From Halomonas sp. KAO (lineage in GTDB: Bacteria; Pseudomonadota; Gammaproteobacteria; Pseudomonadales; Halomonadaceae): 64,000 bases of DNA. Shown piece by piece: positions 8,369-17,016 of this stretch; the first letter of the stretch is position 1; every line of letters starts with the position of its first letter. Location: assembly GCF_015595025.1 (NCBI RefSeq), contig NZ_JADNRL010000019.1:293344-357343 (forward strand), read 5' to 3'. Under the pieces are notes generated by a model. That model was given only the letters and a program-made list of their open reading frames with translations. It searched no databases and was not told where the DNA came from. The translations under genes were made by a program, and so were the position numbers.

Positions 8369-10518
8369 AAACTGTCACTATCGTTACCCGTAACGTCAGC
8401 GGACGTGTTGGCCAGAACATCACTAGAAATGTCAGGACAAGCATGGTCGCACTGGTAACCGGCAGCCTGGGGGTTGCCATGGCGCCCCCCGCCCTGAGCC
8501 AGGAGGGTATCGCCGGGCAGCTGGGCGCGGGGCAGAGCGACTTTGGTGGCGTCGGCCTGATGCAGACCCCTACGGCGCGCATGGCGCCCGTGGGCACCAT
8601 GAGCATCAACTGGAGCCGCACCGCGCCCTATCGTCGCTACAGCGTGTTTATCCAGCCGGTCGAGTGGTTCGAGGGCGGCTTTCGCTATGTGGAGGTCGAG
8701 GATGTCAGTACCAGCCTCTTCGACCGCTACCTCGACAAGGGCTTTGACATGAAGCTTCGCCTGCTCGAGGAGACCCGCTACTGGCCACAGCTGGCCGTGG
8801 GGCTGCGTGACGTGGGAGGGACGACCCTGTTCGGCTCCGAGTATCTGGCGGCGAGCAAGCGCTGGTATGACTTCGATTTCACGCTGGGCATCGGCTGGGG
8901 CTACCTGGGGGCCGCCAGTGATATCGACTCGCCCCTGGGCTGGCTCGCCGACCGCTTCGACGACCGGCCGAACCGGGCCGGTGGCGACCAGGGCGGCGAG
9001 TTCGCCGTGGACGCGTTGTTCCACGGCCCGGCCTCGATCTTCGGTGGCGTGGAGTGGCAGACGCCCTGGGACCCGCTGGTGCTGCAGCTGGAGTATGAGG
9101 GCAACGACTACACCGACGAGCCGCTCGGCAACGATCAGCAGAGCGAGTCACGCGTCAATATCGGCGCCCGCCTTGCCGTGACCGATAATCTCGAGCTACG
9201 CGCCGGCTGGCAACGGGGCAGCACCGCCATGGCCGGCATCAGTTATCACGTCGACCTGGCGGGACTCACCCAGGTGAAGCGGGATCCCGCACCACGGGAT
9301 ATCAACGCCCCCGCATTCCCGGACTGGGCCAACGTGTCCCAGGCCCTGGAGGAGAATGCCGGCATTCGGGTGCATGAGATCGCCGAGAGTGGCGACAGCC
9401 TGCGCGTGGTGGCCGAGCCCGAGACCTTCCGCAACCTTAACCAGAGCGAGGGGCGCGCCGCGCGCATCCTGCACGCCCAGGCCTCACCGGAGATCGATAC
9501 CTTCCGCTTCCAGTGGCAGCAGAACGGGCTGGCGTTGCGTGAGGATGTGCATGATCGTGCTGCCTTCGTGGCGGCGGCAGAATCGGCAGACCGGGAGTTT
9601 GGTCACCGCTACGGGATCTATTCCCATACTCGACTGGCCAAGCCGGCCCGCGAAGAGATCGTGCATCGTGAATCGCCCCAGCGCTTCAACTGGCGAGTGG
9701 GGCCGCGTCTCGACCAGAACTTCGGCGGCCCGGATGGCTATCTCTATCGGCTGGTAATGGTCACCTCGGGCGAATACCACACCGATCGCAATGGCTGGCT
9801 CTCCGCCGCCGGTGCCTGGACGATGGCAGACAACCTCGATGGCTACGAGTACCTGGGGCCCTCGGAACTGCCCCGGGTACGCAGCTATCTCGGAGACTAC
9901 CTGTCGGCCTCCGATGTAGGGATAGAGAACCTGCAGTACACCCGCACCGCCAACCTGGCCGATGACTGGTACGCCATGGGCTATGCCGGCCTGCTGGAGA
10001 TGATGTTTGCCGGTGCCGGCGCGGAGGTGCTGCACCGCCCTCTCGATAGCCCCTTCGCCATTGGCGCGGATGTCAACTGGGTGCGCCAGCGCGACTTCGA
10101 GCAGGGTTTCGAGATGCGTGACTATGACACCTGGACCGGTCATCTCAACGCCTATATCGAAACCGGCTTCGAGGATATCCTGGCCAAGGTGAGCGTTGGC
10201 CGCTATCTGGCCGGCGATGTCGGCGGCACCCTGGATCTGTCACGAGAGTTCGACTCCGGCGTGCGGGTCGGTGCCTGGGGCACCTGGACCGATGCCGATG
10301 ATGACTTCGGCGAGGGGGGCTTCGACAAGGGGCTGTATGTCTCCTTTCCCCTCGATGCGTTCTTTACCCGCTCGAGTCGTAGTGCGGCCACCCTGGCATG
10401 GCGCCCGCTCACCCGCGATGGCGGGGCCCGCCTGGGTCGGCGCTATCGGCTCTATGACATGACCGAGGAGCGTAACCTGACACCCTACTGGGACGGTTAC
10501 CCCGCCACCTGGGAGTGA
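8365..10518 (+). CDS. gfcD: YjbH/GfcD-family outer-membrane protein
   Basis: A 717-residue protein starting at ATG 8365, which overlaps the gfcC stop by 4 nt. A signal peptide (SMVALVTGSLGVAMAPPALS) precedes a motif typical of YjbH proteins (GGVGLMQTPTARMAPVGTMSINWS) and many aromatic-rich amphipathic strands, as expected for an outer-membrane beta-barrel. Length is close to the E. coli homologues. It closes the gfcABCD-like operon; a hairpin follows at 10557. It could act in secretion alongside Wza, but the sequence does not prove this. Confidence 0.85.
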   Translation: MKTVTIVTRNVSGRVGQNITRNVRTSMVALVTGSLGVAMAPPALSQEGIAGQLGAGQSDFGGVGLMQTPTARMAPVGTMSINWSRTAPYRRYSVFIQPVEWFEGGFRYVEVEDVSTSLFDRYLDKGFDMKLRLLEETRYWPQLAVGLRDVGGTTLFGSEYLAASKRWYDFDFTLGIGWGYLGAASDIDSPLGWLADRFDDRPNRAGGDQGGEFAVDALFHGPASIFGGVEWQTPWDPLVLQLEYEGNDYTDEPLGNDQQSESRVNIGARLAVTDNLELRAGWQRGSTAMAGISYHVDLAGLTQVKRDPAPRDINAPAFPDWANVSQALEENAGIRVHEIAESGDSLRVVAEPETFRNLNQSEGRAARILHAQASPEIDTFRFQWQQNGLALREDVHDRAAFVAAAESADREFGHRYGIYSHTRLAKPAREEIVHRESPQRFNWRVGPRLDQNFGGPDGYLYRLVMVTSGEYHTDRNGWLSAAGAWTMADNLDGYEYLGPSELPRVRSYLGDYLSASDVGIENLQYTRTANLADDWYAMGYAGLLEMMFAGAGAEVLHRPLDSPFAIGADVNWVRQRDFEQGFEMRDYDTWTGHLNAYIETGFEDILAKVSVGRYLAGDVGGTLDLSREFDSGVRVGAWGTWTDADDDFGEGGFDKGLYVSFPLDAFFTRSSRSAATLAWRPLTRDGGARLGRRYRLYDMTEERNLTPYWDGYPATWE

Positions 10519-10556
10519 GCCCCTGCACCCTTCCGCTTGCCTCGTGATGGCATCGA

Positions 10557-10599
10557 AGGGACCGGATCGGGAATCCATATGATCTCCCGTCCGGTCCCT
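10557..10599 (+). terminator. hairpin downstream of gfcABCD-like operon
   Basis: Arms AGGGACCGGA and TCCGGTCCCT pair perfectly, with a further CGGGA/TCCCG inner pairing. It lies 38 bp after the gfcD stop. There is no T-run, so intrinsic termination is uncertain; mRNA 3'-end protection is an alternative. The rest of 10519-10846 shows nothing else I can support apart from the likely promoter zone of the next gene. Confidence 0.5.
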
Positions 10600-10846
10600 C
10601 GAGTATGGCTTCCATCATCCTGGCCCATCACCGATTTCAACTTGGCAACACTTCGATTGGCTTTATAGTGAAGTTACATACCGTCACATTTAACCACTTC
10701 TAAACCACAGCATTCTTCGAAGGTGCAACTGGGGACGTGATTGAGGGCTATAACTCAGCGTTCGATTGCAATAGCCAGATGCTCTAGGCGTGTCGAGGTA
10801 ATGGGGGTCTTGGACGTAGGTAATTTCGCCATAAGGAGTCAGGCCG

Positions 10847-12943
10847 ATGAGCTTGTTGCTGCAACGCGCCTTTCGCATCTCTCGCCGAAACAAGCGGCTT
10901 CTGCTGTTGATACTGGACGCCCTGATACTCTCGGCCTGCCTGGTGCTGGCAACGGTATTGAAGCAGGGAGCCGTGACGGCGGCGGCCGACGCTGCGTCGC
11001 CGATGCTGCTGATCTCGGTGCCACTCTGCCTGATCACGCTGTGGCTGATGGGGTTCTATCATGCCATCGTGCGCTTTATGGGGCTGCGAGCGCTGCTGAC
11101 CATGGCAGTCGGCCTGCCGCTCGCGTGCCTGACCCTCTGGGGCGCTGGCCGGGCCCTGGGCTTCCCCCTCTCCGGCTCGACGCTGTCGATCTTTGCCCTG
11201 CTCTCGCTGCTCGGTCTCAGTGTCTCGCGGCTGGTGGTACGCAGCCTCTACCAGCAGGTCACGATGCGCCCGCGCATCCGGGTGGTCATCTATGGGGCCG
11301 GTTCGGCCGGGGTGCAGCTGGTCCACTCGCTGCGCCAGGGTAAGGAGTTCCTGCCCGTGGCCTTTATCGATGACTGGCGTGGCATGCACGGCACCATTGT
11401 TCAGGGCCTCAAGGTGTACTCGCCGCTGCTGCTGGAGCAACTGATCGAGCGCTGCGGCGCCGAGCGCATTCTGCTGGCCATGCCGAGCCTGCCCCGTGTG
11501 AAACGCCGCGAGATCCTCCACTCTCTGGAAACCCTCAAGGCAGCCGTGCAGACAATTCCCGCCATCGAGGACATGGTTCGGCACGGGGCACAGATCAACG
11601 AGATCCGCGATGTCTCGGTAGAGGACCTGCTGGGGCGCGAACCGGTCGCGGCCCGTCAGGAGCTGCTTCAGGCCGATGTGCGCGACAAAGTGGTCATGGT
11701 GACCGGTGCCGGAGGGTCGATCGGCAGCGAGCTGTGTCGGCAGATCCTGCTCCAGCGGCCTCGCATGCTGTTGCTGCTGGAGCTGAGCGAGTTCGCGCTC
11801 TATGCCATCGATGGCGAGCTGCGTGATATCGCCACGGCTGAGGGACTGACCGATATCGAGATCAAGCCACTGCTGGGCTCGGTGCAGAATCGTCAGCGCC
11901 TTGAGGGGGTGATGCACAGCTTCGGTGTGCAGACGCTCTATCACGCCGCCGCCTACAAGCATGTGCCGATGGTGGAGTATAACGTCGCCGAGGGCGTGCG
12001 CAACAATGTGTTCGGCACCATGGAGACCGCCCTGGCGGCGGTGGCCGCCGAGGTCGAAACCTTTGTGCTCGTCTCCACCGACAAGGCGGTAAGGCCCACC
12101 AACGTGATGGGCACCACCAAGCGGCTGGCGGAGCTGATCTGCCAGGCGCTGGCCAGACACCAGCGCAGCACGCGGTTCTGCATGGTGCGCTTCGGCAATG
12201 TGCTGGGTTCTTCGGGCTCGGTCATCCCCCTGTTCAAGCGACAGATCGCCAACGGTGGCCCGTTGACCGTGACCCACCCCGATATCACGCGCTTCTTCAT
12301 GACCATTCCCGAAGCGGCCGAGCTGGTGCTTCAGGCCGGCGCCCTGGGCAAGGGTGGCGATGTGTTCGTGCTGGACATGGGAGAGCCGGTGAAGATTGCC
12401 GACCTCGCTCGCCAGATGATTCGCCTTTCCGGCCTGGAGGTTCGTTCGGTGGGCCAACCCGCGGGCGATATCGAGATCGTCTTCAGCGGGCTGCGTCCGG
12501 GTGAAAAGCTATACGAGGAGGTGCTGATCGGAGCCGACGCCAGCCTGACCGATCATCCGCGCATCCTGACCGAAGAGGAGCAGCACTGGGAGTGGGAGAG
12601 GCTCGCCCCCTATCTGCAGCGCCTGAAGGAGGCCGTGCAGGCCAACGCGATGGAGCAGGTGCGCGAGTTGCTGGGTACCGCCCCGACTGCCTATCAGCCC
12701 GACAGCCCCATCGTCGACCTGGAGTGGCTGAGCCAGGGTCTGCCCCTTCCGGGCGCCACGCCCGACACGGCCCAGGATGTTTGCGCTACTGATCTCAGCC
12801 TGACCTCTGGTAGCAATGGCTTCGGTACACGTAACGCCTCGACGACAAACCGCAGGAAGGTAAAGATGGTCAAGGCCGTCTCGGATGAATCTCAACTGTT
12901 GACCGACCAGAGCCTCAGCCAGGCGCTGATCGCAAGGTCATGA
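10847..12943 (+). CDS. wbpM: WbpM/PglF-type nucleotide-sugar 4,6-dehydratase (membrane)
   Basis: A 698-residue membrane enzyme of the CapD/FlaA1 family, which converts UDP-GlcNAc (or a related UDP-sugar) to a 4-keto-6-deoxy intermediate. The start at 10847 has AAGGAG upstream. Four N-terminal helices (about residues 18-130) precede a first Rossmann-like region (VVIYGAGSAG, 147-156) and the catalytic SDR domain with TGAGGSIG (286-293) and STDK (410-413). The usual SDR catalytic Tyr is Met (M421, with K425), the known variant of the long WbpM/PglF group. Alone on the plus strand between two export operons, it probably supplies the first sugar of the repeat unit. Confidence 0.93.
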   Translation: MSLLLQRAFRISRRNKRLLLLILDALILSACLVLATVLKQGAVTAAADAASPMLLISVPLCLITLWLMGFYHAIVRFMGLRALLTMAVGLPLACLTLWGAGRALGFPLSGSTLSIFALLSLLGLSVSRLVVRSLYQQVTMRPRIRVVIYGAGSAGVQLVHSLRQGKEFLPVAFIDDWRGMHGTIVQGLKVYSPLLLEQLIERCGAERILLAMPSLPRVKRREILHSLETLKAAVQTIPAIEDMVRHGAQINEIRDVSVEDLLGREPVAARQELLQADVRDKVVMVTGAGGSIGSELCRQILLQRPRMLLLLELSEFALYAIDGELRDIATAEGLTDIEIKPLLGSVQNRQRLEGVMHSFGVQTLYHAAAYKHVPMVEYNVAEGVRNNVFGTMETALAAVAAEVETFVLVSTDKAVRPTNVMGTTKRLAELICQALARHQRSTRFCMVRFGNVLGSSGSVIPLFKRQIANGGPLTVTHPDITRFFMTIPEAAELVLQAGALGKGGDVFVLDMGEPVKIADLARQMIRLSGLEVRSVGQPAGDIEIVFSGLRPGEKLYEEVLIGADASLTDHPRILTEEEQHWEWERLAPYLQRLKEAVQANAMEQVRELLGTAPTAYQPDSPIVDLEWLSQGLPLPGATPDTAQDVCATDLSLTSGSNGFGTRNASTTNRRKVKMVKAVSDESQLLTDQSLSQALIARS

Positions 12944-12957
12944 TAAGGGGCGAGGGA

Positions 12958-12995
12958 CGAGGTGCGAGGAACAGACACCTCGCTCCTTGTTTTTT
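12958..12995 (+). terminator. Rho-independent terminator after wbpM
   Basis: Stem CGAGGTG (12958-12964) pairs with CACCTCG (12976-12982), followed by a T-rich run (12987-12995). It ends the rightward transcript of wbpM. The stretch from here to 13208 holds no supported gene. Confidence 0.7.
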
Positions 12996-13208
12996 GGTTC
13001 ATCGTAAATCAGCGTGACGCCGAACAGACAGCCTCTCGCTAATGCGCGCCCCTTATTGACTCCTCACTCACCGAACCTTACCCCTGCCTCTCTATTTCCC
13101 CCCAAACATCAGCCTTCACACCTCTCACCTCGCCCCTGGCTACGACTTATGCCGCTGCCCCTGAAAACCGGGGCTGGTGCCATGCCCGGGCTGCCTAACG
13201 CCAGGCAT

Positions 13209-13453
13209 CTAACATACCCGCCATACGGTCAGGCAGAGAATCCAGACATCCAGTCGGAGCCTGTCGCTCCAGTCGAGGGCATTGCGGCCGTCGACCTACG
13301 CCCAGCCGGTGATGCCCGGACGCTGCTGGCAAAGCAGCACCGTGGGGCCCATGACGATTCGCACCACAATCGCGATGATGTTCTGATGATCAGTAGTGGT
13401 GCCTGCAGCAGCGCCGGCGCAGTGATAACGATGTCTAACAGGCGCTTACTCAA
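13209..13453 (-). pseudogene. decayed undecaprenyl-phosphate sugar transferase (WcaJ/PglC family)
   Basis: The frame opens like a PglC/WcaJ initiating transferase (SKRLLDIVITAPALL) from a TTG overlapping the stop of the upstream glycosyltransferase. The match then jumps to another frame: IIAIVVRIVMGPTVLLCQQRPG, followed directly by ITGWA, a TAG stop where family members have Gln, then VDGRNALDWSDRLRLDVW. The roughly 100 residues normally between the N-terminal QQRPG and the later PGITGWAQV are missing. Frameshift, deletion and nonsense codon together mean this copy cannot work. The priming transferase, if still needed, must be encoded elsewhere. Confidence 0.85.
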
Positions 13454-14580
13454 ATGGCATTTATCTCCTCCAGCATGACGGTATTGACCCGAGTGACCTC
13501 GAACCTCTCTTCGGCGATTCTACGTGAATGAATCCCCATCGCTTGCAGGCGATCAGGTTGCTCGATCATTCGACGCATGGCGTTGACCAGCGAGATCACA
13601 CAACGCGGCGACACCAAATGACCGTTATATCCCTCTTGCACGGTTTCGCGACAGCCTGGGGTATCGGTGGTGATAATGGCTCGCCCCATCGAAAGCCCCT
13701 CGAGTAGCGTTCGGGGTATTCCTTCACGGTAGTAGCTCGGAAGAACGACCGTCGTTGCCGAGGCAATCGCCGGACGCACATCATCAAGCTGGCCCAGATA
13801 TTCGAGCCGACCATCAGTCAACCAGGCCTGCAGCTCCGCCGGGGCGATGGCATCGGGACCGAGGTCTGGCTCACCAACCAACTGGAATCGAACTTGCGGA
13901 TACTCCTGGCGTAGTAGGCGCGCCGCTTCGGCGTACTCACGAATTCCCTTAGAGGCAAAAAGCCGGGCGACCAGCACGAAGACAGGCGTATCCGGCAGTG
14001 CGGTGACACCAAAATGCTCGATATCCACTCCCGAACCATTCACCACTACAGCGTAAGTCTTGCCGAGGATCTTTCTGTCAATGAACAACTGCATATCATC
14101 AGGGTTCTGAAAGAAGACCGTGTGTGAGCAGGCCATGGCCAGCCGGTATAGGCCTTCAATGCAACGCTGGAGAGCACGCCGTTTTATAGTCATTGAATCC
14201 TCGATAAAGGCGTAGCCAAGACCAGTGATCAGCGAGAAGCGAAACGGGATTCCGGAAAAACGCGCGGCCAGGCTGCCGTAGATTACCGGCTTGATGGTGT
14301 AGCCCATGACATGCGTGGGCGACACGTGCCGCATCAACCGATATAGCGCTTTTAGCGTGGCGAGGTCTGCCAGTGGATCCATGCCGTTCCTCTGCATGGG
14401 TACGTCGTGAGCCTGGATCCCCTGGGCAACCAGACGCTGGTGTATCTCGCTATCAGCCGAAAGGCTGGGGGCCGCAGCGTGAACCTCAAAACCATCCTCC
14501 TGTAATGCCAGCATCAGATGCCAGCGGAAGTTGATCAGTGACGGCGCATATCCAGCAATCAACAGGAAACGACGTGTCAT
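13450..14580 (-). CDS. GT4 glycosyltransferase, PglA-like
   Basis: A 376-residue cytoplasmic GT-B enzyme. The start at ATG 14580 is chosen because it overlaps the upstream stop (ATGA) and begins the expected MTRRFLLIAGYAPSLINFR strand; an extended frame to 14751 has no support. The N-domain includes THVMGYTIKPVIYGSLAARF and the C-domain PSYYREGIPRTLLEGLSMGRAI, the GT4 nucleotide-sugar EX7E region. The N-terminal pattern recalls PglA/WbpH-like transferases adding HexNAc to a lipid-linked acceptor. Sugar specificity is unknown. It is the last intact gene of the leftward operon. Confidence 0.88.
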   Translation of the reverse strand: MTRRFLLIAGYAPSLINFRWHLMLALQEDGFEVHAAAPSLSADSEIHQRLVAQGIQAHDVPMQRNGMDPLADLATLKALYRLMRHVSPTHVMGYTIKPVIYGSLAARFSGIPFRFSLITGLGYAFIEDSMTIKRRALQRCIEGLYRLAMACSHTVFFQNPDDMQLFIDRKILGKTYAVVVNGSGVDIEHFGVTALPDTPVFVLVARLFASKGIREYAEAARLLRQEYPQVRFQLVGEPDLGPDAIAPAELQAWLTDGRLEYLGQLDDVRPAIASATTVVLPSYYREGIPRTLLEGLSMGRAIITTDTPGCRETVQEGYNGHLVSPRCVISLVNAMRRMIEQPDRLQAMGIHSRRIAEERFEVTRVNTVMLEEINAI

Positions 14581-15758
14581 GAGCTCTGCCCCTCGGAGCT
14601 CCTGGTGACGCCTGGATCTACGGCCCCTGACAATGTTGACTGCCACAACGATGTATATGCGTTTACCATATGATCGATCCCATATTCGTCGCGAATCCGC
14701 TGTCGGCAGCGCTGCTGTCGGGCTCGCCAAGCACCGGGGTGCTGTCGACATTCTGCCAGCGCCTTGGAAATGGCATCAGCCAGGCCAGAACTGTCACACG
14801 GGGGAACGACCCAACCATCACCGGCCACGATTCGAGCGGAATCCCCCACATCTGTCACCACGCAGGGCGTACTTGCCGCCATGGCCTCGGCAACGACATT
14901 GGGAAACCCTTCACCGCCTTGACTGGACAATATATGCAGATCTAGTGCCCCCATCACCAGCGGAATATCGGTACGTTTTCCCAACGCCACAACGCTGTCG
15001 CCCAAGTCCCGGCTAACGATCCATCGATCTACTTCGGGGTTATCTCGCGTGACCTCATCGCCCACCAGTAGGCAGCGCACCGCAATGCCCTGCTGACGAA
15101 GCTTGACGATGGCATCTAGCAGGTTTTGATGATCTTTCTGTGCATGGCAGCGCGCCACCATGCCGATCAGCAGGGTATCATCATCGACGCCGAGCGAGTG
15201 GCGAAGCACACGCGCTTCACTCGGGTCCACATTCCAGTGAGAGAAGTTGTAGCCATTGGGAATGACCCGAAGCTTGTCCGCACAGTAGCCCAACGCCTGA
15301 TGCACCTGGGCCGCCCTTTCGGCGCAGCAGACGATCGCGATGGGTAACCAGGGCGAGAGCCAGGCGCACCACCGAGCGATCAAGATCGACGAGCGGGCGC
15401 TATGACTGGGCTCCAGGCCGGTATGGCGAATGCCCCAGAAGATTCGCCGCTGTCCTGCTAGGCGGGCAACCAGGCCCCCCAGAAGATCAGGGTGATACAT
15501 CCAGGTCTGAACGATGTCGAAGCGCTCCTGCCTGAGCAGCTTCCACAGCCGCCACAGGGGTCCCAGGCGCAACTTGTCACGCGGCATATCGAGATTGATG
15601 ACGCGAAAGCCTCGCTCGCTCAGCATCTGCCCATAACGTGCCTCTGCCATCAGGCTGATGACCGTATGTTGGTTGTCGGGATCGTTGGTGCATAGCCGGA
15701 AGAGCACCGCCTGCGCTCCTCCTTCTCCCAGGCTGGTAATGATATGTGCGACTCTCAT
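14577..15758 (-). CDS. GT4 glycosyltransferase
   Basis: A 393-residue GT-B enzyme with the N-terminal motif HIITSLGEGGAQAVLFRL, typical of GT4, a middle segment VIPNGYNFSHWNVD and the donor-binding region SSQGGEGFPNVVAEAMAASTPCV. It is predicted to transfer a sugar from a nucleotide donor onto the growing lipid-linked oligosaccharide at the inner membrane. It overlaps its neighbours by 4 nt on both sides, showing a tightly coupled operon. Donor and acceptor cannot be read from sequence. Confidence 0.9.
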   Translation of the reverse strand: MRVAHIITSLGEGGAQAVLFRLCTNDPDNQHTVISLMAEARYGQMLSERGFRVINLDMPRDKLRLGPLWRLWKLLRQERFDIVQTWMYHPDLLGGLVARLAGQRRIFWGIRHTGLEPSHSARSSILIARWCAWLSPWLPIAIVCCAERAAQVHQALGYCADKLRVIPNGYNFSHWNVDPSEARVLRHSLGVDDDTLLIGMVARCHAQKDHQNLLDAIVKLRQQGIAVRCLLVGDEVTRDNPEVDRWIVSRDLGDSVVALGKRTDIPLVMGALDLHILSSQGGEGFPNVVAEAMAASTPCVVTDVGDSARIVAGDGWVVPPCDSSGLADAISKALAECRQHPGAWRARQQRCRQRIRDEYGIDHMVNAYTSLWQSTLSGAVDPGVTRSSEGQSS

Positions 15759-16981
15759 GCTCGTTCCTCTGGGCAGAAGTGGCTGACGGCCTCCACAGAG
15801 GGCTGTGGTTCAACGACTTCGAGGGCCTCGTGAAGATAGCGTCGTGCAATACGGGATAGGTTGAAGTCATCGGCACGCGCCTGTCGCGACTCGGGTGTGC
15901 CTACCGGCGCCTGCAGCGCACGCGTCATCGCCGTGACAAGGCGTTCGACACTCTCCGGCGGGACCAGCACCCCGTGCCTGCCGTGCTCGAGGATATCGGC
16001 CGAGGCCCCGGGGCAGTGGGTCGCCACAATGGGTACCCCGGCCACCAGGGCATCGAGCAGCACATTGGGAAAGCCTTCCCGCCGAGACGACGACACAAAG
16101 AGTCGGCTGAGCGCCATGACGTGCTGCGGCTGCGCCACGAAGCCGGGCAGATGCACACGCTCCTCGACGCCCAGCTCTCGTGCCTGGGCCAGCAGCGTCT
16201 GATGGAGGGGGCCATCACCGAGGATGGCCAGATGCAGCCGAGGGTCCTGCAGTCGAGCGAACGCCGCCAGAAGCAGGTCAAAGCCCTTGGCCTCTACCAG
16301 GCGGCCGGCGCTACAGATCAGCTGCGCCTCACGGGGAAGCAACTCAAGCCAGCTCGGCATGGCTGTCGTGCCCGCCGCCGATATTGAGCCTGGCGTGGAC
16401 GATGCTGAGGCCCGCGTGGATGATGTTAAGGCCGACGCAGAATGAGGTGTCACCGGATTGCCGATATGGCAGCAACGGCCGGGATGAATGCCGTCTCGCT
16501 GCAAGGTCGCCAGCACATCGTCGGCGATCACCACCATGGTGTCGGCCCTGGGATAAAGCCGCGTCATCATCCAGCGCAGTGCGGCTTGGCGAATCCCCGG
16601 CGGCACCGTTTCGTCGCTGCGCTTCGCGCAGGTTTCCCGGATCGCGATGCGACATGGCCGGCCGGCCAGTTGCCACGCCAGAAGCGCGATTACATTGGCT
16701 TCGCTCATGGTGGAGAGCAGCGCCTGGGGTCGCTCTCGGCGCAGGTAACCGAGCAGCGGCAGCATGGCATGTGCAACCCGCTTCTTGCCGAGATCCACGA
16801 TGCGCACGTCTGATGAAACAGCGCCGACCAGCGGGCCGCCGCTTCTTGCGACAACAAGATCTACGGGCGCCGCCGACTGACGAGCGAATTCATTGGCCAG
16901 GTTGACGAAAACACGCTCGGCTCCCCCCCCACTTAACGAGGGTATAAATAGGGTGACAGGTTGTATTGATTGAGATGTCAC
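15755..16981 (-). CDS. GT4 glycosyltransferase with Ser-rich repeat insertion
   Basis: A GT-B enzyme of about 408 residues. The GTG at 16981 is preferred because AAAGGAG lies 7-8 nt upstream; the frame extends to an ATG at 17017 that touches the upstream stop and is the alternative. Motifs: LFIPSLSGGGAERVFVNLA at the N-terminus, SAGRLVEAKGFDLL in the linker, SSRREGFPNVLLDALVAGVP in the donor site. Between NPV and LPREAQLICSAGRL there is an unusual Ser/Thr/Ala-rich insert of about 34 residues built from 7-residue units (bases about 16355-16452). Specificity is unknown. Confidence 0.88.
   Translation of the reverse strand: MTSQSIQPVTLFIPSLSGGGAERVFVNLANEFARQSAAPVDLVVARSGGPLVGAVSSDVRIVDLGKKRVAHAMLPLLGYLRRERPQALLSTMSEANVIALLAWQLAGRPCRIAIRETCAKRSDETVPPGIRQAALRWMMTRLYPRADTMVVIADDVLATLQRDGIHPGRCCHIGNPVTPHSASALTSSTRASASSTPGSISAAGTTAMPSWLELLPREAQLICSAGRLVEAKGFDLLLAAFARLQDPRLHLAILGDGPLHQTLLAQARELGVEERVHLPGFVAQPQHVMALSRLFVSSSRREGFPNVLLDALVAGVPIVATHCPGASADILEHGRHGVLVPPESVERLVTAMTRALQAPVGTPESRQARADDFNLSRIARRYLHEALEVVEPQPSVEAVSHFCPEERA
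16383..16446 (-). repeat. 21-bp imperfect tandem repeat inside a GT4 gene
   Basis: Three imperfect 21-bp units encode ALTSSTR, ASASSTP and GSISAAG in the interdomain part of the glycosyltransferase. Unit length keeps the frame. This looks like a recent in-frame expansion. Confidence 0.7.
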
Positions 16982-17016
16982 TATGGACTCCTTTACGCAA
17001 GATGTTGTTGTAATCA

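Noticed and set aside
10784..12457. Minus-strand open frame of 557 codons
   Set aside because: It is antisense to wbpM, with a His/Gln-rich composition typical of mirror frames in high-GC genes.
13151..13172. GCCCC/GGGGC hairpin as terminator for the leftward operon
   Set aside because: The stem is only five pairs and lacks a T-run on either strand.
13014..13478. Plus-strand open frame of 154 codons
   Set aside because: It runs antisense across the sugar-transferase remnant, has Pro/His-rich low-complexity content and no ribosome-binding site.
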